A DNA stretch of 64,000 bases, taken from the NCBI GenBank assembly GCA_913063045.1, contig CAJXYM010000002.1, positions 47,825 through 111,824 on the forward strand, read 5' to 3'. Under the pieces are notes generated by a model. The model had not been told where the DNA came from and did no database searches. It worked only from the letters and a program-made list of their open reading frames with translations. This stretch comes from an uncultured Flavobacteriales bacterium (lineage in GTDB: Bacteria; Bacteroidota; Bacteroidia; Flavobacteriales; BACL11). Of the stretch, positions 1 to 9,434 are shown piece after piece (positions within the stretch are counted from its first letter, which is position 1; each line of letters opens with the position of its first letter). The translations under genes were made by a program, and so were the position numbers.

Positions 1-1061
1 TTTAGTTGATACATACCAATTGCCATAAAAATAATATTTGGTATCCAAACAGCGACTAAAGGAGATAGGTTTCCGTTTATGGCAAACGTTGTTGATACTT
101 GCATAAATAGTATGTAAGAGAAACTAAGAATAATTCCAATTCCAAGATTAAGACCTATGCCTCCCTTTATTTTTTTGCTTCCAATAGCTACTGCAATAAT
201 TGTTAAAATAATTGAAGAAAATGGAAAAGCGATCCTTTTATGTTTTTCTATCTTATGATTTACTATTTGTTCTTTTCCTTTTATTTCTTCTTGCTTAATA
301 TATTTATTGAGTTCTAACATTCCCATAGTTTCAACTAATTTATTTGTTTTAGCAAAATCTATGGGAAATAAATTTATTGAAGTATCTAATTTTATGCCTT
401 GATTAATAATCTCTTTATAATCATAATATTCTCTTATAGTGTAGTCATTTAACGTCCAGCTCTTTGAAATTGTATCGAACTTTATATAGTTAGCGCTTAG
501 TTTAGAGATTAGCTTACCATTATTGAAATTTTCTAGAGTAAATTTATACCCTATGTTTCTTGTTCTGTTATAGCTTTCTAAATAAATATATTGATCAGGC
601 TTTATCTGAAGATGAATATTTTTTATTCTAACAATTTTTCTTTTTTTAAGATATTTATTTTCAAAATCAATTCTTGTTTTATTAGATTCTGGAACAATAA
701 AATTGCCAAATACAAAAGATACTAATGTTATAAATGAAGCTGCCATTAAAAAAGGAAGTAGCAATCTGTTAAAACTCATTCCACTATTTAATATAGCTAT
801 TATCTCAGTATTTTGAGCCATTTTTGAGGTAAAAAATATGACTGAAATAAAAATAAATAATGGAATAAAAAGATTTATAAAATAAGGAATGAAATTAAGA
901 TAATAATCAAAGATAATTTTGCTAATACTTACGTCGTTTTCTAAAAAGTCATCAATTTTTTCTGATATATCAAAAATTATTACAATTAGAATAATTAAAG
1001 AAATTGTAAAAAAAAATGTGCTTAAAAATTTCTTGATGATATACCAATCAATCTTTTTCAT
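1..1061 (-). CDS. lptG: LptG/LptF-type LPS export permease (partial)
   Basis: Inner-membrane permease of the Lpt machine that extracts lipopolysaccharide from the inner membrane (YjgP/YjgQ family). The start is the ATG at 1061, two bases from the tgt stop at 1062, and the frame stays open to the left edge, so the C-terminus is missing. About 353 residues are visible. They begin MKKIDWYIIKKFL and continue with an N-terminal transmembrane helix, two more helices with the family-typical segment around AQNTEIIAILNSGMSF, a long periplasmic domain, and hydrophobic helices resuming near the edge (FPFSSIILTIIAVAIG). It is co-directional with tgt immediately upstream, a common Bacteroidota pairing. 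LptF is a close relative, so the choice of LptG rests on this pairing and the sequence style. Confidence 0.85.
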   Translation of the reverse strand, partial: MKKIDWYIIKKFLSTFFFTISLIILIVIIFDISEKIDDFLENDVSISKIIFDYYLNFIPYFINLFIPLFIFISVIFFTSKMAQNTEIIAILNSGMSFNRLLLPFLMAASFITLVSFVFGNFIVPESNKTRIDFENKYLKKRKIVRIKNIHLQIKPDQYIYLESYNRTRNIGYKFTLENFNNGKLISKLSANYIKFDTISKSWTLNDYTIREYYDYKEIINQGIKLDTSINLFPIDFAKTNKLVETMGMLELNKYIKQEEIKGKEQIVNHKIEKHKRIAFPFSSIILTIIAVAIGSKKIKGGIGLNLGIGIILSFSYILFMQVSTTFAINGNLSPLVAVWIPNIIFMAIGMYQL

Positions 1062-2192
1062 TTAAAGTCTATTATTCATTTTTACTACCATTTTGTTTTT
1101 CCATTCTGTAAAACTACCTAAGCTTATATGTTTTCTACTTTCTTCCATTAACCATAAATAGAATCTTATATTGTGTAATGTAGCAATTTGTTTGCCAAGT
1201 AATTCATTACTTGAAAATAGATGTCTTAAATATGCTCTAGAATATTGCGAGTCTACATATGAGGTTCCGTTAGAGTCAATTACATTATGATCATTAGCCC
1301 ATTTTCTGTTTTTTATATTTATTGTCCCCTCTGATGTAAATAGCATTCCATTTCTTGCATTTCTCGTTGGCATAACACAATCAAACATATCGACACCTAA
1401 GGCAATATTTTCTAATAAGTTTATTGGCGTACCTACACCCATTAAATATCTTGGTTTATCTTCTGGAAAGATATTACAAACTATTTCGGTCATTTCATAC
1501 ATTAATTCATGAGGTTCACCTACTGATAGACCTCCTATAGCATTTCCTTCTCTGTTAAATGAAACTATTTTTTCTGCTGATTCTACTCTCAAGTCCTTAA
1601 ATGTACTACCCTGAACTATTGGGAAAAATGTTTGTTCGTAATTATAGGTGGACTCTGTATTATCAAATCTATCACAACATCTTTTTAACCATCTATGGGT
1701 CATGTGCATAGATTTTTTTGCATATTCATAGTCGCATGGATATGGTGTGCATTCATCAAAAGCCATAATTATATCAGCCCCTATTGTTCTTTGAATATCT
1801 ATAGCATATTCTGGAGTAAAAAAGTGTTTTGAGCCATCTATATGAGATCTGAATTCTACTCCTTTTTCTGATATTTTTCTATTATTAGAGAGTGAATATA
1901 CTTGGTAACCTCCACTGTCTGTTAAAATAGGTAGATCCCATCCAATAAATTTATGTATTCCTCCAGCTTCTTTAATAATATCTAATCCAGGTCTTAAATA
2001 CATATGGTAAGTATTAGATAGAATTATATCTGCTTTGGTGTCATTAATTAGTTCATGTTGGTGAATCCCTTTAACGCTTCCATTTGTTCCAACTGGCATG
2101 AATATAGGTGTTTGTATTTTTCCATGGCTAGTTGTAATTTCACCCAATCTTGCATTTGAGTTCTTATCTTTTTTCTTAAGCTTAAATTTCAT
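1062..2192 (-). CDS. tgt: Queuine/preQ1 tRNA-guanine transglycosylase
   Basis: Exchanges the wobble guanine of GUN-anticodon tRNAs for the queuosine precursor preQ1. At 376 residues it has normal family length. Visible motifs are DSGGYQ at about 92, FDEC at about 145-148, GGLSVGEP at about 220, MGVGTP at about 251, and the FDCVMPTR segment with the nucleophilic Asp at about 271. The usual C-x-C-x2-C zinc ligands (302, 304 and 307 in E. coli numbering) align with Gly309, Ser311 and Asp314; only the following His (about 340, in LHN) is kept. The YSRAYLRH segment after the missing cysteines is well conserved, so this is substitution and not a frameshift. A -7-like promoter lies five bases before the ATG. 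It is upstream of lptG in the same transcript. Confidence 0.95.
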   Translation of the reverse strand: MKFKLKKKDKNSNARLGEITTSHGKIQTPIFMPVGTNGSVKGIHQHELINDTKADIILSNTYHMYLRPGLDIIKEAGGIHKFIGWDLPILTDSGGYQVYSLSNNRKISEKGVEFRSHIDGSKHFFTPEYAIDIQRTIGADIIMAFDECTPYPCDYEYAKKSMHMTHRWLKRCCDRFDNTESTYNYEQTFFPIVQGSTFKDLRVESAEKIVSFNREGNAIGGLSVGEPHELMYEMTEIVCNIFPEDKPRYLMGVGTPINLLENIALGVDMFDCVMPTRNARNGMLFTSEGTINIKNRKWANDHNVIDSNGTSYVDSQYSRAYLRHLFSSNELLGKQIATLHNIRFYLWLMEESRKHISLGSFTEWKNKMVVKMNNRL

Positions 2193-2197
2193 GTTTA

Positions 2198-2205
2198 CAA
2201 AAATA
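2198..2205 (-). promoter_or_regulatory. -7 promoter element for tgt-lptG
   Basis: Read on the minus strand this is TATTTTTG, matching the Bacteroidota -7 consensus TAnnTTTG. It ends five bases before the tgt ATG at 2192, so transcription would begin at or next to the start codon. No clear -33 TTG was found. Confidence 0.45.
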
Positions 2206-2234
2206 ATTTAATTTGAGACTTGCTGATTCTGTTA

Positions 2235-2267
2235 TTGTACAAATCTAGTAACTTATATGTATTTTTG
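2235..2267 (+). promoter_or_regulatory. Promoter of the RNase P RNA gene
   Basis: TTG at 2235-2237 and TATTTTTG at 2260-2267 are separated by 22 bases, matching the Bacteroidota -33/-7 arrangement. Transcription predicted about 5-7 bases downstream coincides with the start of the P1 helix of rnpB at 2273. Confidence 0.65.
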
Positions 2268-2272
2268 TAGTA

Positions 2273-2569
2273 AGTGATTATTGATGCTATCGCTTCTTAA
2301 TTGAAGAGGAAAGTCCGGACACCAAAGAGAAGCATAGCGGATAACATCCGTCCAGTGTAAACTGAGGACTAGTGCAACAGAAAGAATGTACAGTTAGGCT
2401 GTAGTGAAACCAGGTAAACTCTATGCGGTGCAATGCCATGTATACCAGGATTAAAGGGCTTCTCGTCTTTTCTTGGGGGGTAGGCAGCTTGAGATAAAGG
2501 GTAACTTTTATACTAGATAAATGATAGCACTCATTTTTGAGAACAGAATCCGGCTTATGTATAATTACT
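2273..2569 (+). ncRNA. rnpB: RNase P RNA (catalytic RNA of tRNA 5' processing)
   Basis: The two halves of the universally conserved P4 core are present: GAGGAAAGTCCGGAC at 2306-2320 near the 5' end and ACAGAATCCGGCTTATG at 2543-2559 near the 3' end. An internal CAACAGAAAG also matches the conserved core. The ends were set from the P1 helix: GTGATTAT (2274-2281) pairs along its whole length with ATAATTAC (2561-2568), with one G-T wobble. The length of about 297 bases fits a bacterial type A RNA. A promoter precedes it and a strong terminator follows eight bases later, so it is an independent unit. Confidence 0.95.
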
Positions 2570-2576
2570 GATTTAA

Positions 2577-2604
2577 AGCCGACACTTAGGTGTCGGCTTT
2601 TTTT
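2577..2604 (+). terminator. Intrinsic terminator of rnpB
   Basis: A perfect 9-bp stem AGCCGACAC / GTGTCGGCT closes a TTAG loop and is followed by a run of seven T residues. Confidence 0.9.
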
Positions 2605-2611
2605 ATCTTTG
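2604..2611 (+). promoter_or_regulatory. -7 element overlapping the rnpB terminator T-tract
   Basis: TATCTTTG matches TAnnTTTG and ends four bases before the ATG of the next gene (2616). A transcript from here would be leaderless. The element begins in the U-tract of the rnpB terminator. Confidence 0.45.
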
Positions 2612-2615
2612 CACT

Positions 2616-3533
2616 ATGCTTAAAATCTTTGTTTTTATAAGTTTTCCATTTCTATTGTTTTCTCAAGATACTTTATTACCTCTTGTAATTTTAGACGATG
2701 TAATAATTTCAGAAGAAAGAAATGGTTTTAGTGTTGAAGATTTTATTAACTATGTTAAAAAAGATACTACATTCTATAAAGGATTTAAGCATATGAGGTA
2801 TTTTCAACATAATTTTAAAGGAGAGTTAAATATATATAATAAGCAAAACAAAAAAATAGGATCTTTAATTAAGCATGGAACACACTTTTCAGATAATTTA
2901 AATGCTTATATTATTTATGATACTTTGTACAGTTCTGGAAAAATATTTAAAAGAAATGGAGAATATAAATATTATACTCCAAAAGCTTTTGATGAGGTTT
3001 TCTTTCCATCAGATACAATACCTGTATCATTAAATATTAATAAAAAAGAAATTAATAAAGGAAGCGATAGTCAGAACATGAGAGATGCGAAAACTATTGG
3101 GTTTTCTATAGGGACAGATAATATTGAGCAAAATAAAGGAGGTATTAAAAAGAAATTAGCCATTTTTGATATTGACATGCAGCAATACTATAATTATCTC
3201 ATTAGTGATACCTTGTATAATGGATATCCTTGTTATATTTTTTCTGTTACAGTTAAAGAAGATTTGTCAAAGAAGAAAAAGGAAAAAGCACTAGTAAGAA
3301 AGGTTATCTCTTTTTTTGACAAAGAAAACCTTAATGTTTTGTTTAGAGAATATAAGTTTATTTATAAAAATTGGCTTTTAGATTTAGATATCAGCGTTAT
3401 TGTAAATATGGATTATGTTAATGATAAGCATGTTCCAATGGAAATTAATTATAATGGTTTTTGGAATGTAATATTTTTTAAATCTGAAAAAGTTGATTTT
3501 TCTCTAAGCCTTTCAGATTATAGTATTGATTAG
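2616..3533 (+). CDS. Secreted protein of unknown function
   Basis: A 305-residue protein that I do not recognise. Residues 1-16 form a signal peptide (MLKIFVFISFPFLLFSQ), with the Phe-Ser-Gln ending common at Bacteroidota cleavage sites, so it is probably periplasmic or outer-membrane associated. The body is rich in Lys, Asn, Tyr and Asp. It alternates strand-like segments such as LAIFDIDMQQYYNYLISDTLYN and DYVNDKHVPMEINYNGFW, resembling the lipoprotein-like beta-rich proteins often seen in this phylum. There is no transmembrane helix after the signal and no T9SS tail. The start is supported by the signal peptide and the -7 element just before the ATG. It sits alone between rnpB and rpmH. Confidence 0.7.
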   Translation: MLKIFVFISFPFLLFSQDTLLPLVILDDVIISEERNGFSVEDFINYVKKDTTFYKGFKHMRYFQHNFKGELNIYNKQNKKIGSLIKHGTHFSDNLNAYIIYDTLYSSGKIFKRNGEYKYYTPKAFDEVFFPSDTIPVSLNINKKEINKGSDSQNMRDAKTIGFSIGTDNIEQNKGGIKKKLAIFDIDMQQYYNYLISDTLYNGYPCYIFSVTVKEDLSKKKKEKALVRKVISFFDKENLNVLFREYKFIYKNWLLDLDISVIVNMDYVNDKHVPMEINYNGFWNVIFFKSEKVDFSLSLSDYSID

Positions 3534-3572
3534 ATTTTATTTAATAAGATGTAAAATAATTGTATTTTTATT

Positions 3573-3601
3573 TTGTAATGTAGAAAAACAGATTAAATTT
3601 G
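3573..3601 (+). promoter_or_regulatory. Promoter of rpmH
   Basis: TTG at 3573-3575 and TAAATTTG at 3594-3601 are separated by 18 bases, a good match to the Bacteroidota -33/-7 consensus. The predicted start leaves a leader of about 22 bases before the rpmH ATG at 3629. Confidence 0.6.
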
Positions 3602-3628
3602 CAATCAACAAAATTAAAGATTTAAGTT

Positions 3629-3787
3629 ATGCCAAAAAGAACGTTTCAACCATCTAACAGAAAGAGAAAAAATAAACATGGTTTTATGGATCGTATGTCC
3701 TCAGCTAATGGTCAAAATGTTATCTCAAGAAGAAGAGCTAAAGGTAGAACTAGACTAACTGTTTCTGATGAAATGGGTCACAAATAA
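3629..3787 (+). CDS. rpmH: 50S ribosomal protein L34
   Basis: A 52-residue protein beginning [19 protein letters not shown] and continuing with the conserved second half around [15 protein letters not shown]. This is the signature of L34, a small basic protein of the large ribosomal subunit. The tail is slightly extended (EMGHK). A promoter precedes it and a strong terminator follows 27 bases after the stop, so it is a monocistronic unit. There is no dnaA/rnpA neighbour as in the classic Proteobacterial arrangement; the nearby rnpB is on the same strand. Confidence 0.97.
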   Translation: MPKRTFQPSNRKRKNKHGFMDRMSSANGQNVISRRRAKGRTRLTVSDEMGHK

Positions 3788-3813
3788 TTTTGAAAAAGAA
3801 ATTAAATAAAATT

Positions 3814-3841
3814 AGTGTTGCTTTAGCAACACTTTTTTTTT
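3814..3841 (+). terminator. Intrinsic terminator of rpmH
   Basis: An 8-bp perfect stem AGTGTTGC / GCAACACT with a TTTA loop is followed by nine T residues. Confidence 0.88.
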
Positions 3842-3946
3842 GTTTTTTTATTAAGAAAATGTTAAAAAGTACTATGAAATTACATTTATTTTTCTTCGTA
3901 ATTCTACTTGCAAAAAATGTAATTTAGCAAAAACCAACTTTAAGAA

Positions 3947-6793
3947 ATGCCAAAAAATAATTCTATAAAATCAGTGTTAATAATAGGAAGCGGGCCTATT
4001 GTGATTGGTCAAGCTTGTGAATTTGATTATTCTGGTTCTCAAGCATCAAGATCATTAAGAGAAGAAGGGATTGAAGTATCTCTCATAAACTCAAATCCAG
4101 CAACTATCATGACAGATAAAGTAGTTGCTGATCATGTTTATTTAAAACCTCTTACAACTGAATCAATTATTGAAATTCTGGAAGAAAGAAATATTGATGC
4201 TGTTTTGCCAACTATGGGAGGACAAACTGCTTTAAACTTATGTATTGATGTTGATGAAAAAGGAATTTGGGAAAAATATAATGTTGATATAATTGGAGTC
4301 GATATTGATGCTATTCATATCACTGAAGATAGAGAGCAGTTTAGAAAGTTGATGAAAAAGATTAATATTCCTGTTGCTCCAGCAAAAATAGCAACATCAT
4401 TTTTACAAGGAAAAGGGATTGCTCAGGAATTAGGATTTCCTTTAGTTATTAGGCCTTCTTTTACTTTAGGTGGGAGTGGAGCTTCATTTGTGCATACGAA
4501 AGAAGAGTTTGAAGATTTATTGTCTAAAGGCCTTCATGCTTCCCCTATTCACGAAGTTTTAATTGATAAGGCAGTTATTGGATGGAAAGAATATGAGTTA
4601 GAATTATTACGAGACGATAATGATAATGTTATAATCATTTGCAATATTGAAAATCTTGACCCTATGGGTATTCATACTGGAGACTCAATAACTGTTGCTC
4701 CAGCAATGACATTATCTGACACTACTTATCAGAGAATGAGAACTTTAGCTATAAAAATGATGAGGTCTATTGGTGATTTTGCCGGTGGCTGTAATGTTCA
4801 GTTTGCTGTTAGTCCAGATGAAAATGAAGATATAATTGCAATTGAAATTAACCCAAGAGTCTCTAGATCTTCAGCACTGGCATCAAAAGCAACTGGCTAT
4901 CCTATTGCAAAGATTGCTGCTAAATTAGCTATTGGATATACACTTGATGAACTTAATAATCAAATTACTAAAAATACATCAGCCTGCTTTGAGCCAACAT
5001 TAGATTATGTTGTTGTTAAGATTCCAAGATGGAATTTTGATAAATTTAAAGGATCTGATACTACTCTGGGATTACAAATGAAATCTGTAGGTGAGGTTAT
5101 GGCTATAGGACGTTCATTTCAAGAAGCATTACAAAAAGGCTGTCAATCTTTAGAAATTGGTAGGAATGGATTAGGAGCTGATGGAAAAGAATTAACTAAT
5201 CAAGATGAAATCTTACATAAATTAAAATATGCTAGCAGTGACAGGATTTTCAGAGTATATGATGCACTAAGAATTGGTATTCCAATTAAACGAGTGCACG
5301 ATATTACTAAAATTGATTATTGGTTTTTACGTCAAATTCAAGAGCTGGTTGTACTTGAAAAGGAAATTAAGAATCATTCTATTAATAAAATACCATCCTC
5401 ATTATTGCTTGAAGCTAAAATGAAAGGTTATGCAGATAGACAAATTGCTCATTTGGTCAACTGCTTAGAAAGTGAAGTTTATAATCAAAGAAAATTATTA
5501 AATATTAATAGAGTTTACAAGTTAGTAGATACTTGTGCTGCTGAGTTTACTGCAGTAACTCCATATTATTACTCTACTTTTGAAATGGACAAGGAAATAG
5601 GTGGTGTTAGGTCCACGGAAAATGAAAGTATTTCTAGTAAAAAAGAAAAAATTATTGTTTTAGGTTCTGGCCCTAATAGAATTGGTCAAGGTATAGAATT
5701 TGACTATTCTTGTGTACATGGTGTACTTGCTGCCAAGGAGTGTGGTTTTGAAACTATTATGATTAATTGTAACCCTGAAACAGTTTCTACTGATTTTGAT
5801 ACTGCAGATAAATTATATTTTGAGCCTGTTTTTTGGGAACATATTTATGATATTATTTTACATGAAAATCCTGTTGGTGTGATCGTGCAATTAGGAGGAC
5901 AAACAGCATTAAAACTTGCAGAAAAATTAGAAAGATATAATATTAAAATAATGGGAACCTCCTATAAAGCTTTAGATGTAGCTGAGGATAGAGGAAGGTT
6001 TTCAGAATTATTAGTTAAACACAATATTCCTTTCCCGGAATTTGCTGTAGCAGAGACTGCTGAAGAAGCGATAACAATTTCTAAAAACCTAAACTTTCCT
6101 ATACTAGTTCGTCCCTCTTATGTTCTTGGAGGTCAAGGAATGAAAATTGTGATTAATGAGCAAGAATTAGAGCATCATATTGTTGAACTATTAAAGGATA
6201 TTCCTGGAAATAGAGTTCTACTTGACCATTATTTAGATAATGCAATTGAAGCAGAAGCCGATGCAATTTGTGATGGAGAAAATGTTCATATCATTGGAAT
6301 AATGGAACATATTGAGCCTTGTGGTATACATTCAGGAGATTCATATGCAGTATTACCAACTTTTAATTTAAGTGATAATGTGAGACAACAAATTATAGAT
6401 ATTACTAATAAAATTGCAGTAGCTTTAGAAACCGTTGGTCTTATTAATATTCAATTCGCTGTAAAAGATGAGGTTGTATATGTAATTGAAGCTAACCCTA
6501 GAGCTTCTAGAACAGTCCCTTTTATCGCTAAAGCTTATGATGAACCTTATGTTAATTATGCAGCTAAAGTAATGCTTGGAAAAAATAAAGTTACAGATTT
6601 TGAGTTTAATCCTAAAAAAGGTGGGTATGCAATTAAGGTTCCTGTTTTTTCATTTGATAAATTCCCTAACGTTAATAAAGAGTTAGGACCCGAGATGAAA
6701 TCAACAGGAGAGAGTATTTATTTTATTGATGATTTAAAAGATGATTACTTTTTAAAGGTCTATTCAGAAAGGAATTTATATTTAAGTAAATAA
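3947..6793 (+). CDS. carB: Carbamoyl-phosphate synthase large subunit, short form
   Basis: Makes carbamoyl phosphate for pyrimidines and arginine with the glutaminase CarA, which is not in the window. Two homologous ATP-grasp halves are visible: the first opens with [22 protein letters not shown] and the second, near residue 565, with [21 protein letters not shown]. Nucleotide and carbamate motifs ([38 protein letters not shown]) are all intact. The protein has 948 residues against about 1073 in E. coli. It stops soon after EMKSTGES, so the C-terminal MGS-like domain that binds UMP and ornithine in the E. coli enzyme is absent. The next gene starts right after the stop, leaving no room for a frameshifted remnant. 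Short CarB forms appear usual in Flavobacteria, so this is probably a lineage trait. Confidence 0.96.
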   Translation: MPKNNSIKSVLIIGSGPIVIGQACEFDYSGSQASRSLREEGIEVSLINSNPATIMTDKVVADHVYLKPLTTESIIEILEERNIDAVLPTMGGQTALNLCIDVDEKGIWEKYNVDIIGVDIDAIHITEDREQFRKLMKKINIPVAPAKIATSFLQGKGIAQELGFPLVIRPSFTLGGSGASFVHTKEEFEDLLSKGLHASPIHEVLIDKAVIGWKEYELELLRDDNDNVIIICNIENLDPMGIHTGDSITVAPAMTLSDTTYQRMRTLAIKMMRSIGDFAGGCNVQFAVSPDENEDIIAIEINPRVSRSSALASKATGYPIAKIAAKLAIGYTLDELNNQITKNTSACFEPTLDYVVVKIPRWNFDKFKGSDTTLGLQMKSVGEVMAIGRSFQEALQKGCQSLEIGRNGLGADGKELTNQDEILHKLKYASSDRIFRVYDALRIGIPIKRVHDITKIDYWFLRQIQELVVLEKEIKNHSINKIPSSLLLEAKMKGYADRQIAHLVNCLESEVYNQRKLLNINRVYKLVDTCAAEFTAVTPYYYSTFEMDKEIGGVRSTENESISSKKEKIIVLGSGPNRIGQGIEFDYSCVHGVLAAKECGFETIMINCNPETVSTDFDTADKLYFEPVFWEHIYDIILHENPVGVIVQLGGQTALKLAEKLERYNIKIMGTSYKALDVAEDRGRFSELLVKHNIPFPEFAVAETAEEAITISKNLNFPILVRPSYVLGGQGMKIVINEQELEHHIVELLKDIPGNRVLLDHYLDNAIEAEADAICDGENVHIIGIMEHIEPCGIHSGDSYAVLPTFNLSDNVRQQIIDITNKIAVALETVGLINIQFAVKDEVVYVIEANPRASRTVPFIAKAYDEPYVNYAAKVMLGKNKVTDFEFNPKKGGYAIKVPVFSFDKFPNVNKELGPEMKSTGESIYFIDDLKDDYFLKVYSERNLYLSK

Positions 6794-7048
6794 ATGTTAG
6801 TTGGATTATTTAAGTTTTTATTTTGGTTTTTTGTAATTTCATACCTTATAAAGTTTTTAGGTAGAATCTTTGTTCCAATATTTTTAAAAAGATTTTTGAA
6901 TAAATCTTCTCAGAGATTTCAACAATATCAAAATACGAAACCTAATAAAAAAGAAGGTGAAGTCACTCTAGAAACTAAAAAATCTTCTTCAACTTCTACT
7001 TCAAAAGATGTTGGCGATTATGTGGATTTTGAAGAGGTTGATGAATAA
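6794..7048 (+). CDS. DUF4834 small membrane protein
   Basis: An 84-residue protein with one or two N-terminal hydrophobic segments (LVGLFKFLFWFFVISYLIKFL and the following FVPIFLKRFL). A charged linker rich in Lys and Ser follows, and the tail GDYVDFEEVDE is the hallmark of the Bacteroidota DUF4834 family. It begins on the base after the carB stop and its stop overlaps the preferred start of the YfhO-type gene, so the three are translationally linked. The function is unknown; I infer an inner-membrane location. Confidence 0.8.
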   Translation: MLVGLFKFLFWFFVISYLIKFLGRIFVPIFLKRFLNKSSQRFQQYQNTKPNKKEGEVTLETKKSSSTSTSKDVGDYVDFEEVDE

Positions 7049-9434
7049 AAAAAAAAAAATGAATTTTACTAATATTAAATCTCATGCAGTAGTTATTTTT
7101 CTATTTGCATTGATTTCTTTTACATATTTCTCTCCTTTAATTGAAGGAAAGAGAATTGATGGTCATGATATTAAGACTTGGATTGGAATGTCTAAAGAAA
7201 TTAGTGATTTCAGAAATAGTACTGGTGAAGAGGCTTTATGGACAAATTCTATGTTTTCTGGTATGCCTGCATATCAAATATCAGTTAAATATTCTTCAAA
7301 TTTAGTAAGATATATTGATAAAATTATAACTCTAGGATTTCCAAGGCCAGCTAATTTATTATTTCTTTATTTAATTGGTTTTTATTTATTATTACTGTCT
7401 TTAAAAGTTGATTATCGTATTGCTGCAATTGGTGCTTTAGCTTATGCATTTTCATCTTATTTCTTTATAATTATTCAAGCTGGTCACATGACTAAAGCTC
7501 ATGCTATTGCATATCTGCCAATGGTAGTTGCTTCAGTTATTTATACTTACAGAGGTAAAATGTTACTTGGTGGTGTATTAACCTCTCTTGCTGTAGCTTT
7601 AGAGTTATATAGTAATCATCTACAGATAACTTATTATCTTATTTTAATTCTAATCTTTATTGGACTTTATCAATTTTTTAAAGATTATAAATTAAATAAT
7701 TTACCCTCTTTCTTTAAAAGATCATCAATTCTTTTATTAGCAGCTTTATTAGCTTCTGGAACTTGCTTTACACGTCTCAAAACAACTATGGATTATGGTA
7801 AAGATAGTACTAGAGGGCAATCCGAGTTAACAAGCAATATTAATAATAAAACAAGAGGTTTAGATAAAGATTATGCTACACAATGGAGTTATGGTATTGC
7901 AGAAACAATGACATTGTTGATTCCAAATTTTCATGGTGGTGCTTCTCAAGGAGAGCTTAGTACTGAATCAGAAACTTATAATGCTTTTAAAAGAAATCCA
8001 AATGCAAAGAAAATCATAAAAAGCTTGCCTCTTTACTGGGGAGATCAACCAATTGTTTCTGGCCCGACATATGCTGGATCTATTGTTATTTTCTTATTTA
8101 TTCTTGCTCTGTTTATTGTGAAAGATAGATTTAAATACTGGATTCTCTCTCTAACTTTCTTATCCATAGCTTTAGCCTGGGGCAAGAACTTTATGCCTTT
8201 AACAGATTTTTTCTTAGATTTTGTTCCGGGTTATAATAAATTTAGAGCTGTTTCAATGATCTTAGTAATAGCAGAATTTACCTTGCCACTTTTAGCTTTT
8301 ATGGCATTAAATAAATTTTTGTTTTCTAATGAAATCTCAAAAGAGAAACATTTATATTTAAAGAAATCATTTTTTATTACCGGAGGGGTATTATTGTTAT
8401 TTGCTTTGGTTCCTTCAATGTTTTTTGATTTTGTTGGAGTTAATGATGCAATTCTTTCTAGTAATGGATGGCCAGTTGATGCATTGCAAAGTGATAGAGC
8501 AACAATGCTTAGTAATGATGCTTGGAGATCTTTTGTATTCATACTATTTGTTTTTTCTGTACTATGGTTTTTTGTTAAGAAAAAAATAGATGTTAAAAAG
8601 ACTATACTAATTGTTGGTGTACTTCTATTATTAGATATGTGGACTGTTAATAAAAGATATTTAAATAACGATAATTTTATAAGATCTAGCAAAGTTAAAG
8701 TTCCTTATAAACCATCTCAAGCAGATAATTTTATATTACAAGATAAAGATCCTAATTTTAGAGTATTTAATCAATCTGTCAGTACTTTTAATGATGCAAG
8801 TACTTCGTATTTTCATAAATCTATTGGAGGCTATCATGGCGCAAAACTTAAGAGATATCAAGAATTAATAGATGCTCATATTAGCAAAGGGAATATGAAT
8901 GTGTTAAATATGCTAAACACTAAATATTTTATTAATCAAAATGGAAAGGTAAACCGTAATAGCCAATCTCTTGGAAATGCTTGGTTTATAGATAATATTG
9001 AGTTTGTAGATAATGCTGATAATGAAATCTTAGCTTTAAACAACTTTAATCCAAAAAACAAAGCTATAGTTGATATTAAATTTCAATCACTTGTAAATGA
9101 TTATGCTAAAGATTCTCTTTCAATCATTAAATTAAATAGTTATAAGCCTAATTTTTTATCTTATTCCACATCATCATCTTTAAATCAAATCGCAGTTTTT
9201 TCTGAAATTTTTTATGATAAAGGTTGGAATGCATATATCGATGGAGTATTAGTTCCTCACTTTCGAGCTAACTATATTTTAAGAGCCCTAAGTATTCCTA
9301 AAGGTTCTCATATTGTTGAATTTAAATTTGAACCTTCTGTTTTTAAAATAGGAGAAAATATTTCTTTGGCTTCTTCAGTTCTTTTAATAATATTGTTAAT
9401 TTTTGTTTCTTTAAAGGAACTTAAATTAAAATGA
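7041..9434 (+). CDS. YfhO family multi-pass membrane protein
   Basis: A protein of about 797 residues with an N-terminal signal-anchor, around a dozen hydrophobic helices and a C-terminal extracytoplasmic domain ending in a last helix. This is the layout of the YfhO family, which resembles GT-C glycosyltransferases and in Gram-positives affects lipid-linked sugar modification. Conserved early segments include YFSPLIEGKRI and MFSGMPAYQI. The ATG at 7041 overlaps the DUF4834 stop. A second in-frame ATG at 7059 follows a 13-base A run and could be the true start. The frame also extends upstream to 7008, which I reject because it would overlap DUF4834 deeply. The stop overlaps the next ATG. With the adjacent glycosyltransferase and flippase it suggests a surface-glycan module; the reaction is unknown. 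Confidence 0.85.
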   Translation: MNKKKKMNFTNIKSHAVVIFLFALISFTYFSPLIEGKRIDGHDIKTWIGMSKEISDFRNSTGEEALWTNSMFSGMPAYQISVKYSSNLVRYIDKIITLGFPRPANLLFLYLIGFYLLLLSLKVDYRIAAIGALAYAFSSYFFIIIQAGHMTKAHAIAYLPMVVASVIYTYRGKMLLGGVLTSLAVALELYSNHLQITYYLILILIFIGLYQFFKDYKLNNLPSFFKRSSILLLAALLASGTCFTRLKTTMDYGKDSTRGQSELTSNINNKTRGLDKDYATQWSYGIAETMTLLIPNFHGGASQGELSTESETYNAFKRNPNAKKIIKSLPLYWGDQPIVSGPTYAGSIVIFLFILALFIVKDRFKYWILSLTFLSIALAWGKNFMPLTDFFLDFVPGYNKFRAVSMILVIAEFTLPLLAFMALNKFLFSNEISKEKHLYLKKSFFITGGVLLLFALVPSMFFDFVGVNDAILSSNGWPVDALQSDRATMLSNDAWRSFVFILFVFSVLWFFVKKKIDVKKTILIVGVLLLLDMWTVNKRYLNNDNFIRSSKVKVPYKPSQADNFILQDKDPNFRVFNQSVSTFNDASTSYFHKSIGGYHGAKLKRYQELIDAHISKGNMNVLNMLNTKYFINQNGKVNRNSQSLGNAWFIDNIEFVDNADNEILALNNFNPKNKAIVDIKFQSLVNDYAKDSLSIIKLNSYKPNFLSYSTSSSLNQIAVFSEIFYDKGWNAYIDGVLVPHFRANYILRALSIPKGSHIVEFKFEPSVFKIGENISLASSVLLIILLIFVSLKELKLK
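7047..7059 (+). repeat. 13-base poly(A) tract at the YfhO gene start
   Basis: Thirteen consecutive A residues lie between two in-frame ATG codons (7041 and 7059). A length change would knock out translation from the first ATG but not from the second. Confidence 0.8.

Noticed and set aside
3840..3946. Sequence upstream of carB considered as a pyrimidine-sensing riboswitch or attenuator
   Set aside because: I saw no stable stem-loop set or U-run beyond the rpmH terminator, and only a poor -7 match (TAATTTAG).
8231..8692. Minus-strand open frame of about 150 codons inside the YfhO-type gene
   Set aside because: It is the shadow of a strongly hydrophobic coding region; no family-like motif and wrong context.
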